A DNA stretch of 64,000 nt from UBA4732 sp002404095. GTDB lineage: Bacteria > Planctomycetota > Planctomycetia > Gemmatales > Gemmataceae. The stretch is from contig DAIPWT010000011.1 in the NCBI GenBank assembly GCA_036783645.1, forward strand, positions 18,542-82,541, written 5' to 3'. The position numbers and the translations under genes were made by a program. A model generated the notes under the pieces. The model was not told where the DNA came from. It worked only from the letters and a program-made list of their open reading frames with translations, and searched no databases. Below, one piece after another: positions 36,381-44,456 of this stretch (within the stretch, counting starts at the first letter, position 1; each line of letters starts with the position of its first letter).

Positions 36381-37193
36381 TCACGGCTCGTCGCCAAGCA
36401 GCCAGTCGCGTCGCAGCCAACCGACCTCGCCGCCTGATAGTTCGATCTGCGACCAATCGCCGCGCTCGTACAGCCGGCGCGCCTCTACGCCCTTGTTCAA
36501 CGGCGACTCGTAGCGCGGCGGGTAGGCCAAGCCGTCGCCCTTCCGCAGCTGCACCCCATCCTCGGCCAATACGACGAGCGGATGTTCCCTCTCCTCGTGT
36601 TCTGTTCGTAGCGCCGCGATCATCAGCGTCGTCAACGTCGCTGCCGCCAGCAAGGCGATTATGCCCGAAATCAGCGCCCACCCGCGCCGCATCATCAGCC
36701 AACGCATTGCGCATAGGCAACCGGCGACGTAGAACGCGGCAGCGCCGGCGAATAATTCCTCCAACCTCAGACGCGGCAGCCACGGCGGTCGATAGTCGTT
36801 GGGCGGTCGGCCGAATCTGCCGGCGCCGGCGTATACGACGCGGGCGCGCGCCTCGGTAAGACCGGCTTGCAAGTCCGGGTCGGTCGGCGCTTGCCGCAAG
36901 CCGCGGCGATAGGACAATACGGCGCGCGGCAAGTCGTCCGCCAGAAGAGACGCATTCCCCAGATCGCGGTATAGGTCTGGATTGCGCGCGCCGCGCCGGC
37001 GCAATTCCTCATAACAGTCTAAAGTGATCTTAAAATGAGGAATTGCTTTATCACGGGCGCCGCGAAGCTCGACGCCGCATTGAAACTCCTGCTCGGCGCG
37101 CCGGGCAATCTTGTCGTTCGTCAGGCCGGAGAACTCGGCGTCCGCGGCGAGAGGCGCTCCGGCGATCATCAAGAGGAGTGCGATGCGGCCCAC
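36381..37193 (-). CDS. batE: BatE-like protein: TPR plus SH3-type domain
   Basis: A 270-residue membrane protein. A signal-like N-terminus (1-18) is followed by TPR-like helices at about 25-115 (Y-R-D-L-G-N-A-S-L-L-A-D-D-L-P-R-A-V), two hydrophobic segments (about 145-195) and a bacterial SH3-type domain at about 205-268 (V-Q-L-R-K-G-D-G, W-S-Q-I-E-L-S-G-G-E-V-G-W-L-R). This matches BatE of the Bacteroides-aerotolerance operons. Its start overlaps the end of batD by 25 bases, which favours coupled translation. BatA and BatB-type genes are not in this stretch. Confidence 0.75.
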   Translation of the reverse strand: MGRIALLLMIAGAPLAADAEFSGLTNDKIARRAEQEFQCGVELRGARDKAIPHFKITLDCYEELRRRGARNPDLYRDLGNASLLADDLPRAVLSYRRGLRQAPTDPDLQAGLTEARARVVYAGAGRFGRPPNDYRPPWLPRLRLEELFAGAAAFYVAGCLCAMRWLMMRRGWALISGIIALLAAATLTTLMIAALRTEHEEREHPLVVLAEDGVQLRKGDGLAYPPRYESPLNKGVEARRLYERGDWSQIELSGGEVGWLRRDWLLGDEP

Positions 37194-38497
37194 GTTTCGG
37201 CCTCCACGTTGAGGATGAAGCGGCGGGCGGCGGCCGGCAGATCCGCAATGGTGGCCGACTCGCTCCGCGAGTCGGTTTGAAGCCCGACTCGCGGAGCGAG
37301 TCGGCCACTAGCAGACGACGTACCATCCGGAGCGAAGCGCGCAGCGTCGCATTCGCGGAAGAAGGCGGCGGCGCTTTGCGCTAGGGCGGGTGAGCAGCCG
37401 ACGCGCTGCAAACAGTCGGCGGCCTCGGCCGGACTCAGTTCGACGGCCGCCGCATCGCATCGGCCGCGTAAGTAGTCAGCGGCCACGGCGGCGACCCGCG
37501 CGGCCTGTTGATCCGGCGGAAGGCGTCCGCTTCCGCGCAGCGCCTGTAACGCCCGGCGAGCGGCAAGGCTACGGCGCTGCCGGGCCAAGCCAGCAGCGTC
37601 CGGGTACAAACGCCGCCAAGCGAAGTACCAGGCCGCGCATAGCGATGGCGGCGCCAAAAGGAGCAACGCCATGACCCACACACCGGGCGGCGCCCAAGGT
37701 TGTTGATGCGCCAGCAAGCCGGCGCCCGTTGCGAACCTTAACAGGTTGTCCGGCGCATCCAAGGGGACGGGGTAGACTTCATGCGGCCTCACGGTCAGCG
37801 GAATCGGATCGGTGTAGGCCACCTGAAACCCCTTACGGGGATATTGAATCTCCGGATTGAAAAAAACAAACGGTAGGCCCGGCGCCACGTTTACGTCGTC
37901 GCGCTTCGGCTGGAGGCGATAGACAAACTCCCAGGTTTGTTGGTTGGGCCGGCGTTCGCCTGGGTTATCGGCTTCAAGAAAATCGAACCGTTCGGCGAAC
38001 GCCGGCAACTCCCTCAGGTCGATACGTCGCGGCGGTTGGTGAACCGGTGCGATGGCTTGCACACGTAGAACGAAAGTCAGGGGGCTTTGCGCTTCCACAA
38101 CGGTCGGCTCGGCGCTTGCGGACACGCGGAAATTGCCGCTGGCTTCGCTAAAGGGCAGATCGGCTGGCCGGCCGACGGTGGGGATTTCGGTTTCGGCCTC
38201 TTCCGCGCGCACGCCCGAAGGAAGGAAGAGCAGCAGGCACAAGAGTAATTCTAATCCTCCTGGTCCTCCTGGTCCTCCTGGTCCTCCTGGTTCCCACGCT
38301 CTGCGTGGGAACGGCGCCCGGACGCTCTGCGCCCCGAACCCGCAGAACGCCGACCACGGGAGCTGGACGGGACGCAGAGCGTCCGGGCGTGGGTTCCCAC
38401 GCAGAGCGTGGGAACCAGAGGAGTCCAGGCGCGACGGATTTAAGAGCATGGTTCGACGGATACGTTTGCGTGGCGGAAGCGGGCCGGCTTCTTTCAT
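37169..38497 (-). CDS. batD: BatD-like protein carrying two palindromic insertions
   Basis: A 442-residue exported membrane protein. The mature part has a beta-rich BatD domain (about 85-230, R-V-S-A-S-A-E-P-T-V-V-E-A-Q-S-P-L-T-F), one membrane helix near 270-290 (P-P-G-V-W-V-M-A-L-L-L-L-A) and a helical cytoplasmic tail. The hydrophobic core of the signal peptide (L-E-L-L-L-C-L-L-L-F-L-P-S-G) starts only near residue 73, because a 132-bp element and a GGP repeat lie between it and the start. A second insertion near the C-terminus reads L-A-P-R-V-G-L-Q-T-D-S-R-S-E-S-A-T. The start is uncertain (38497 or 38449). It overlaps batE. Confidence 0.7.
   Translation of the reverse strand: MKEAGPLPPRKRIRRTMLLNPSRLDSSGSHALRGNPRPDALRPVQLPWSAFCGFGAQSVRAPFPRRAWEPGGPGGPGGPGGLELLLCLLLFLPSGVRAEEAETEIPTVGRPADLPFSEASGNFRVSASAEPTVVEAQSPLTFVLRVQAIAPVHQPPRRIDLRELPAFAERFDFLEADNPGERRPNQQTWEFVYRLQPKRDDVNVAPGLPFVFFNPEIQYPRKGFQVAYTDPIPLTVRPHEVYPVPLDAPDNLLRFATGAGLLAHQQPWAPPGVWVMALLLLAPPSLCAAWYFAWRRLYPDAAGLARQRRSLAARRALQALRGSGRLPPDQQAARVAAVAADYLRGRCDAAAVELSPAEAADCLQRVGCSPALAQSAAAFFRECDAARFAPDGTSSASGRLAPRVGLQTDSRSESATIADLPAAARRFILNVEAETWAASHSS
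37251..37308. repeat. Palindromic element inside batD (GACTCGC family)
   Basis: Arms 37251-37275 and 37284-37308, perfect 25 bp, loop 8. It is read in the same element frame as the copy at 29074-29133, near the C-terminus of BatD. Confidence 0.92.
38255..38290. repeat. 9-bp tandem repeat (4 copies of TCCTCCTGG) in batD
   Basis: Four perfect 9-base units, coding on the minus strand for P-G-G repeats. They abut the 132-bp element and lie just before the hydrophobic core of the BatD signal peptide. Copy number may vary between strains. Confidence 0.9.
38287..38418. repeat. 132-bp palindromic element (TCCCACGC family), copy B, inside batD
   Basis: Outer arms 38287-38312 and 38393-38418, with inner GACGCTCTGC arms; same length and design as 16494-16625. 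At 44 codons it keeps the batD frame. Confidence 0.9.
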
Positions 38498-38539
38498 CTT
38501 ATCATCACTCGCGCACAAAAGCGGCCTCCGCAACCCTCG

Positions 38540-39718
38540 TCAAAGGGGCGAGAACCGCGCTTGCGGAGAGCGATGGACAACGGCCCTGGCGTGGCTCTGC
38601 AGCACGGCAACCTCCGCCAATAGCGCGGAAACAGACGCGGCCGTGTCGCAGACTTCCAGGCTCCAGCGACTCTCCCACTTACCGCCGGGCGGCAACACGC
38701 GCACGCGGCCCTGCTTGCGCTCGAAGCCCTTGAAATTCGGATAGTTGGTCGCCGGTTCCAAGCCGGTGACATAGCCGTCCTCCACGGCCCCCGTGTTCTT
38801 CCAAACCGTGAAACACGGCAAGTCGTTGCGATTGAAGCGCATGGCGACGGCGCGATCCTGCGTCGTGTTGACCAATACGGATAGCGTATGACCTCTATCG
38901 TCGGCCAACAGGTCGTAGAAGTAGACCTGTTCGGCGAAGCCGATGGTCGGGCCGGCGTAGGTTTCATAGGAATCGACGCCCTCGGCGGCGGGGTTGTCGC
39001 GCGGCGCCATCTCGCGCACCGGCGCCAACACGCGGCTGCCGGCCTCCAGAAACGGCGGGCCGAAGTTGCAGTGGTAAAGCATCTGCATCTCGGCCGACTG
39101 GGCCGAGCGGTTCTCGACGATATCGTGGATCACTAATCGATTCGATCCCGGCGCCGTGACGTAGGTGGTCGTCAATCGCAGATGCGGACAAAACAACGCT
39201 CCTTCCTCCACTTCGCCGCGCACGCTCAGTTCATACGGCGGATCCAGGGCCACGCTTACCTCAACCGCCTCGGCCGGTTGGTTGGCGATACGGCCGTGCA
39301 ACGTGAGTTGGGCGAGACCGCCCCCGCCATCCGCGCCGGGTAGGCCGTTCGACGACAAGCCGCAACGGCACAACCATTCGTCGAAGCCGGCCAGCCAACC
39401 GAGGCCGCCGCGGTCGGCAAGCTGGACGTGCTTGGGATGGACCGGGCCGGACACGGGCGAACGCCAGCCGAGCGGCAAGCCGTGATAATCGCCGCGCCAT
39501 AGCCCCATTCCGCGCGTCGGCAGCACCGTGAACGACAAAGCGCCGTTGTGGACCTCGACTACGTCAACGCCGTCGCGCAGGCCGCCGCGCAACGTCCGCT
39601 TGCGGATCGACCAGTCGTACGGCGTCGGCAGACGCAGCGTTTCGTTGCCGACGGAAAAGCCGTCCAGCCATATGTCGCCGCGAACGTCGGTCAGCGTCCA
39701 GGATTTGATGCGCGTCAT
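38540..39718 (-). CDS. DUF4432 family protein (aldose-1-epimerase-like)
   Basis: A 392-residue cytoplasmic protein of the DUF4432 family, whose fold is that of galactose mutarotases and related sugar-binding enzymes. Family marks include V-L-P-T-R-G-M-G-L near residue 68, G-L-S-S-N-G near 128, L-H-G-R-I near 145 and Y-H-C-N-F-G near 220, with several conserved His. The sugar and reaction are not known. GAGGTGG stands seven bases before ATG 39718; a GTG three codons upstream is less likely. It lies 21 bases after the POT transporter gene on the same strand, so import of a small substrate and its processing may be linked. Confidence 0.82.
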   Translation of the reverse strand: MTRIKSWTLTDVRGDIWLDGFSVGNETLRLPTPYDWSIRKRTLRGGLRDGVDVVEVHNGALSFTVLPTRGMGLWRGDYHGLPLGWRSPVSGPVHPKHVQLADRGGLGWLAGFDEWLCRCGLSSNGLPGADGGGGLAQLTLHGRIANQPAEAVEVSVALDPPYELSVRGEVEEGALFCPHLRLTTTYVTAPGSNRLVIHDIVENRSAQSAEMQMLYHCNFGPPFLEAGSRVLAPVREMAPRDNPAAEGVDSYETYAGPTIGFAEQVYFYDLLADDRGHTLSVLVNTTQDRAVAMRFNRNDLPCFTVWKNTGAVEDGYVTGLEPATNYPNFKGFERKQGRVRVLPPGGKWESRWSLEVCDTAASVSALLAEVAVLQSHARAVVHRSPQARFSPL

Positions 39719-39739
39719 GTATTCCACCTCGGATCACGC

Positions 39740-41335
39740 TCAGGTCACACCGGCGGCGGCCGCCTCGGCCTGGGTGCGTTCAAATTGTTTGCCCACGAAA
39801 ACGAACGCCACCGCCGCGGCCACGACGACCAGCGCCGTGATGCCGAAAAACGGGCCTGGCATCAGCGGGCCGCGCTCGGCGGCTTTATCGGTGAGCGATC
39901 CGCCGTACATCGTGGTCCAGGGGACGTTCAGCAAATTGCCCAGGGTGTTGGTCAGCAGGAAACAGGCGGTGATGAAGCCCTTCATGCTCTTGGGCGCCGC
40001 CGCGTAGGCCACCTCCAACATGGTGCCGTACAGCAGCACTTCGCCGAACGTCAGCACGATATAGGCGGCGGCCGGCCAAAAGAGAGAAACCTTCGTCGTT
40101 GTCACCTCCACGGTCTCCCCACCTTCGAGGATCTGCTGTGTATGACCCTCCACCAGGAAACCGGCCAGTGACATGATGCCAATGGCCGCCGCCGTCAGTA
40201 GGAAGCCGGCCAGGACTTTGCGCATGGGCGTAAAGATCCTCACGTTGGGGTCGAGACGGGCGAATAGGATGTTGAACGTCGGCACCAGGATGATGACGAA
40301 CAAGGCGTTCAGGAATTGGAGCTGGTCCGGGGCGATTGTCATAGAAACGAACGGCACCCGCAGGTCCACGTAATCGCGCGTGAAGGCGACCCAAAGCGTG
40401 TCGTTGTGCTCGTACCCGAACCAGAAGAGCACGATCAGGGCAAAAATGGCGAAGAGCCGTCCTAGCGTCTGCCACTGGAGTCGGCGCTCCTCGGGCGTCA
40501 GTTTGTGGCGTTCCGTTTTCTCCAGGGCGTAAAAGGGCTTGCCCAGCGCGAAGACCGCCAAGGAAAGGACCATCAGCCAGGCCGGGAATTGGAAGGCGAT
40601 GGCGTAGGCCCTTTGTCGAACCTCATCCGAGGCGAATTTCGAGACGTCCTCCCCCTTCGCAGCCGCCTCCGCCGCCTGCGCCCTGACCTCCGGAGGGAGG
40701 TTCGCGTTGATGTACTGATTGCGGATTTCCGGCATCGCGAGCTGCGAGATCAGCGCTCCGACGTTGATCGCAAGGTAAAACCACAGGAAAGCCGCGCTGC
40801 GCAGCCGCTCTTGCCCCGGACGCTTCTGGTCGTATGTCTGGCCCATCAGCGTCGAAATGTTCGGCTTGATCACGCCGCTGCCGCCGGCCAGCAGGCCTAG
40901 CGCAATAAACATTGCTGGTTCCATGGGAATGCCCAGGATGAAGTGCCCGGCGACGTATGGAATGGAGAAGCCGACGATTGTCCAATACCGGCCGAGCCAG
41001 CGGTCGGCGATGAACCCGCCGACCAGGGGCAGGAAATAGCACGCCATTTTGAAAGCCGAGTAAATGGGACTCGCGCGGCTGTCGGCCATGTGCAGCGCAC
41101 TAGTCATGTACAGGAACAGGATCGCCCGCATTCCGTAGTAGGAGCTGCGCTCGGCGAACTCGCCCCAGAAGAAGAACCAGATGGCCGGCGGATGGCTAGT
41201 GGACACACTGGCCGTGGGATTTGTCGTAAGGACCAAAGCGGGCGCCCGGCCGTTTTCGATGGCCGCGTCCGCCGGTTCGGGAACTTGGTTCCTTACCTCG
41301 CTGAACCCATCGTCAACATTTCGATCTTTGTCCAT
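39740..41335 (-). CDS. POT family (proton-dependent oligopeptide) transporter
   Basis: A 531-residue inner-membrane transporter of the PTR2/POT family. About 12-14 membrane segments are visible. Typical motifs are F-A-E-R-S-S-Y-Y-G-M near residue 52 (the E-R-F-x-Y-Y proton-coupling motif, here E-R-S-S-Y-Y) and G-G-F-I-A-D-R-W-L-G-R-Y near 95. POT members usually import di- and tripeptides with protons. AAGGA stands about nine bases before ATG 41335; ATG 41344 is possible. A long upstream open frame lies in the intergenic region and is not credible. First gene of a minus-strand group with DUF4432, batD and batE. Confidence 0.88.
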   Translation of the reverse strand: MDKDRNVDDGFSEVRNQVPEPADAAIENGRAPALVLTTNPTASVSTSHPPAIWFFFWGEFAERSSYYGMRAILFLYMTSALHMADSRASPIYSAFKMACYFLPLVGGFIADRWLGRYWTIVGFSIPYVAGHFILGIPMEPAMFIALGLLAGGSGVIKPNISTLMGQTYDQKRPGQERLRSAAFLWFYLAINVGALISQLAMPEIRNQYINANLPPEVRAQAAEAAAKGEDVSKFASDEVRQRAYAIAFQFPAWLMVLSLAVFALGKPFYALEKTERHKLTPEERRLQWQTLGRLFAIFALIVLFWFGYEHNDTLWVAFTRDYVDLRVPFVSMTIAPDQLQFLNALFVIILVPTFNILFARLDPNVRIFTPMRKVLAGFLLTAAAIGIMSLAGFLVEGHTQQILEGGETVEVTTTKVSLFWPAAAYIVLTFGEVLLYGTMLEVAYAAAPKSMKGFITACFLLTNTLGNLLNVPWTTMYGGSLTDKAAERGPLMPGPFFGITALVVVAAAVAFVFVGKQFERTQAEAAAAGVT

Positions 41336-41691
41336 AGATGACATCCTTTTTCCGCGTAACGGCGGCTTGTAGGCGCGGTTGGTCAGCGAGCGTGAACGAT
41401 CTGTCAGCGAAGATTGTAACCACGGCCGAGTGGTGGGGAAAGCGTAATGCAACGACAAGGGATAAAATGGATGCTTCGCGCGGGGCTTCAGCAAAAGGGC
41501 CGAAACAACCGTTCGCGCCAACCTTGCCGGGTGTGACGGATATTCCGGCCGGCCCCTGCGCCCGTAACACATCGAATATCCCGTACAGTCTGGTGTCTTC
41601 TGAAGGCTCGTCCCATAATGGAAGGACGGCGTCCATCGGCCCGTCCGAACGGGCGCCGCTGTTGACCGTGCTACCGCGAGGAGCCTTACTC
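41336..41691. other. Divergent intergenic region
   Basis: About 356 bases between the POT transporter (minus) and the di-haem oxidoreductase (plus). No gene, repeat or riboswitch could be recognised. It must contain both promoters. Frames run through it from both sides without credible protein character. Confidence 0.5.
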
Positions 41692-43662
41692 ATGGTCAGG
41701 CGATTCCAACCGCTCGTCGGCGTCCCGGTGCTGGCGGTTCTCTTACTTATTTTCCTCGGGAGCCTTTCTAGCAGCCGCGCCCAACTACAGGAGCGGCCGG
41801 GCGGTTCGCGCGACGACCCCGTGGATGTGCCGCACGACCTTTCGGGCTGCTCCATCAAGAACCCCCGTGTGCGCGTTGTTCACACCACGGATGCCGCACT
41901 GGCCGGCGGCTCGATGTACCTCCAGGCGGCGGACCCGTGGCTGGGCTACCAGTGGGGCCGAAGCCTGCTCCAGCGCGAGTTCCGCGAACGCGACGGCGTC
42001 TACGGCGGGGCCGGCATGTTGGACGGCCCCCTTCTGGCGGACGGCAAGACGCGGATGATGTCCCGGAGCGGGGTAAACTCCTGCGCCATCTGCCACAACA
42101 CCCCGTACCGCGACGGCGGCGCCGGGGCGACGATGGCCAAAAACGGCGGCGAGGGCCGTAACACGCCCCATATGTTTGGGGCCGGCCTTGTCGAGATGAT
42201 CGGCCAGCAGATGCGCCTCCAGGCTCTGGCCATCGCCGACGCCAACCGCGACGGCTGGATCAGCGCCGAAGAGGCCAAGGGCAAGCGGTGCATCCTCGGC
42301 AACCTGCCCGACGGCGTTGAGGGCGACCGGGTCGAGATCGACTACGGCTCCTTCGAGGATCTCGACGGCGACGGCAAGCCGGACCTGAACCCGCTATTCA
42401 GCCTGATTTACGTCGATAAGGACGGCAAGCGGCTCGCCGAGGCCAAAGACCTGCACTCGCCGGGCGTGGCCGGCTATACGTTTGAGGTCCAGTGCTTCGG
42501 CTTCGGCCACCTGGCCCGGCAGGGCAACCCGCCGGTCTCGACCACGCTCCGCTCCTTCATTGCGACGCCGTTTGACATCCACATGGGCTTGCAGGCGTTC
42601 GACCCGACGACGCTGGACGACCCCGACGGCCGCGGCTTCGCCAAAGTGTCCAATGCCGGCTGCCAGCAATGCGTCACGGCGGCCGGCAAGGACCGGGGAC
42701 TTACACGCGGCCCCACCGGGATCAGCCTGGACGACCCCGACGGCGACGGCTACTGCGAGGAGATCAGCGAGGGCGACCTCGACGTGGCCGAGTGGTACTT
42801 ACTCAACCACCCGGCCCCCGCCCGGGGCGAGATCACGCCCGAGGCGCGCCGGGGCGAGCAGCTCTTCAAACAGATCGGCTGCGCCGCCTGTCACGTCCCG
42901 GACTGGGGTCTACATGCCGGCGACTCACACGCGCGGGACTACACCCGGCGGTACGCCGGCGACCGCCGCTTCTTCGAGTTGAAGGTCGCCTACAACGAGA
43001 AGACGGAACGCCTGGAGGGGAAACTGGTCTACCTGGCGGATAAGAAGGGCGGCCTGTGGGCGCCTCGGCGGCAGGCGTACACGGTTCGCGGCATCTACAC
43101 CGACTTCAAGTACCACGACCTGGGCAAGGACTTCTACCAGACGCAGTTCGACGGCAGCGTTGTCCGCAAGTGGCGCACATCGCCGCTATGGGGAGTCGGG
43201 ACGACCTCGCCTTACGGCCACGACGGCGCCAGCCTGACGCTGCACGAGGTGATTCGCCGGCATGGCGGGGAGGCTCTGGAGGCGCGCAAGGCGTACACGG
43301 CCCTGGACCCGCAGGACCGCCGCCGGGTCGTGGAGTTTCTGGAGAGCCTGGTACTGTACCAGACCGACCGCCTGCCGTGCGATCTTGATGGCGACGGTAG
43401 GATCAGCGAGCACTTCGCGGTCGCTGGCATGGACACCGGCTATGAGCGCTTCAACCCGGAGTGGCTGTTCAACGCGCCGGGGAAGATCGAGGGGCCGGTC
43501 CTCAACCCGAATGGCGAGAAGATAACGTCCTTCGCGCTGACGAACGTCCGACAGGCTTACGGGCTGGACCTGAAATACCTGCGTGACAGCGACGGGGACG
43601 GATTCCCCGACGTGATCGATCCGGCCCCGTTCTGGAAGGGATACAAGGACGGCGAACACTGA
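41692..43662 (+). CDS. Secreted di-haem oxidoreductase (DUF1111-like)
   Basis: A 656-residue exported cytochrome related to di-haem peroxidase-like oxidoreductases. A signal peptide (1-31) ends S-S-S-R-A-Q. Haem sites are C-A-I-C-H near residue 130 and C-A-A-C-H near 400; a third C-Q-Q-C near 325 lacks the His, so it is a lost haem site or a disulphide. Several calcium-loop-like segments occur: D-A-N-R-D-G-W-I-S, D-L-D-G-D-G-K, D-P-D-G-D-G-Y, D-L-D-G-D-G-R and D-S-D-G-D-G-F. GAGGAG stands eight bases before ATG 41692. It is followed after 23 bases by the coiled-coil protein. Substrate unknown. Confidence 0.83.
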   Translation: MVRRFQPLVGVPVLAVLLLIFLGSLSSSRAQLQERPGGSRDDPVDVPHDLSGCSIKNPRVRVVHTTDAALAGGSMYLQAADPWLGYQWGRSLLQREFRERDGVYGGAGMLDGPLLADGKTRMMSRSGVNSCAICHNTPYRDGGAGATMAKNGGEGRNTPHMFGAGLVEMIGQQMRLQALAIADANRDGWISAEEAKGKRCILGNLPDGVEGDRVEIDYGSFEDLDGDGKPDLNPLFSLIYVDKDGKRLAEAKDLHSPGVAGYTFEVQCFGFGHLARQGNPPVSTTLRSFIATPFDIHMGLQAFDPTTLDDPDGRGFAKVSNAGCQQCVTAAGKDRGLTRGPTGISLDDPDGDGYCEEISEGDLDVAEWYLLNHPAPARGEITPEARRGEQLFKQIGCAACHVPDWGLHAGDSHARDYTRRYAGDRRFFELKVAYNEKTERLEGKLVYLADKKGGLWAPRRQAYTVRGIYTDFKYHDLGKDFYQTQFDGSVVRKWRTSPLWGVGTTSPYGHDGASLTLHEVIRRHGGEALEARKAYTALDPQDRRRVVEFLESLVLYQTDRLPCDLDGDGRISEHFAVAGMDTGYERFNPEWLFNAPGKIEGPVLNPNGEKITSFALTNVRQAYGLDLKYLRDSDGDGFPDVIDPAPFWKGYKDGEH

Positions 43663-43685
43663 ACCCTTACCGAGGAGACAGTCCC

Positions 43686-44336
43686 ATGATCCGAAGCTGG
43701 AAGATGCTCGGTCTGACGGCGGCACTGGCCGCGGCCCTGATAAACGGACGCGGCGCCGCGGAAGCCCCCGGCGCTGGCCCCGACTCTGCAAAACCCGACG
43801 ACCTTCGCCAAGAGTTGGAGCAGTTCCGTAGCGACACGATCCGCAGTTTCCAGGCCGCGAAGAAAGACATCGACGCGGTGAAAGAAGACATCGCTCGCCT
43901 GCGGAAAGACCTGAACGAGGCGCGCAACGCGAGGCCGCCGGCGCCGCGAATATCAGGGGATGTCCCGCCCGAGGCTCGGATTGGCGCCAATGCTCAGGCG
44001 GCGCAGAAGGATATCGACGCGCTGAAAGAGCAAATCGCACGCCTCGACAAGAGCCTGGACGACTTGCATAACGCCAGGCCGCCGGCGACCCGAATCTCTG
44101 CTTACCCCCCGTCCGGGACTGTGGCCGGTACGGGTACAATCCGCCTTTCCAACACCTACTCGGCCGAAGTCGCGATCATCGTCAACGACGAGCGCTACAC
44201 GTTGGCTCCAGGGGAAACGCGCGTGCTTGCGGGCCGCCCGGCCGGAACGTTCACTTATGAGGTCGTCGGGGTCCAGCCGGCGGTGGAGCGAACGCTGGTT
44301 GCCAACGGCACGTTCCCGATCCTTGTCCACCCTTGA
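43686..44336 (+). CDS. Secreted coiled-coil protein
   Basis: A 216-residue protein of unknown function. A signal peptide (1-25, ending R-G-A-A-E) is followed by two heptad segments with near-repeated cores (A-A-K-K-D-I-D-A-V-K-E-D-I-A-R-L and A-A-Q-K-D-I-D-A-L-K-E-Q-I-A-R-L). The C-terminal domain of about 80 residues is beta-rich (I-R-L-S-N-T-Y-S-A-E-V, V-N-D-E-R-Y-T-L-A-P-G-E-T). AGGAGAC lies before the ATG. Spacing of 23 bases suggests co-expression with the di-haem oxidoreductase; it may be a periplasmic partner. Confidence 0.7.
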   Translation: MIRSWKMLGLTAALAAALINGRGAAEAPGAGPDSAKPDDLRQELEQFRSDTIRSFQAAKKDIDAVKEDIARLRKDLNEARNARPPAPRISGDVPPEARIGANAQAAQKDIDALKEQIARLDKSLDDLHNARPPATRISAYPPSGTVAGTGTIRLSNTYSAEVAIIVNDERYTLAPGETRVLAGRPAGTFTYEVVGVQPAVERTLVANGTFPILVHP

Positions 44337-44369
44337 ACTGGGTTCGGCTCTTAGGGGCACTAACATTTT

Positions 44370-44451
44370 GGCGAGCGGGGTCGCGTAAGCGCCCCGAGTT
44401 TCCCTGCAATCGCTGAAACCATCTCGGGGCGCTTACGCGACCCCGCTCGCC
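44370..44451. repeat. Palindromic element, perfect 29-bp arms
   Basis: Arms 44370-44398 and 44423-44451 match without error around a 24-base loop. It lies between the convergent ends of the coiled-coil gene and glgB, five bases from the glgB stop, where it could act as a bidirectional terminator although no T-run is present. Confidence 0.92.
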
Positions 44452-44456
44452 AATGC

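Noticed and set aside
41344..41572. A 76-codon extension of the POT transporter
   Set aside because: No protein character; the start near 41335-41344 with AAGGA fits the family N-terminus.
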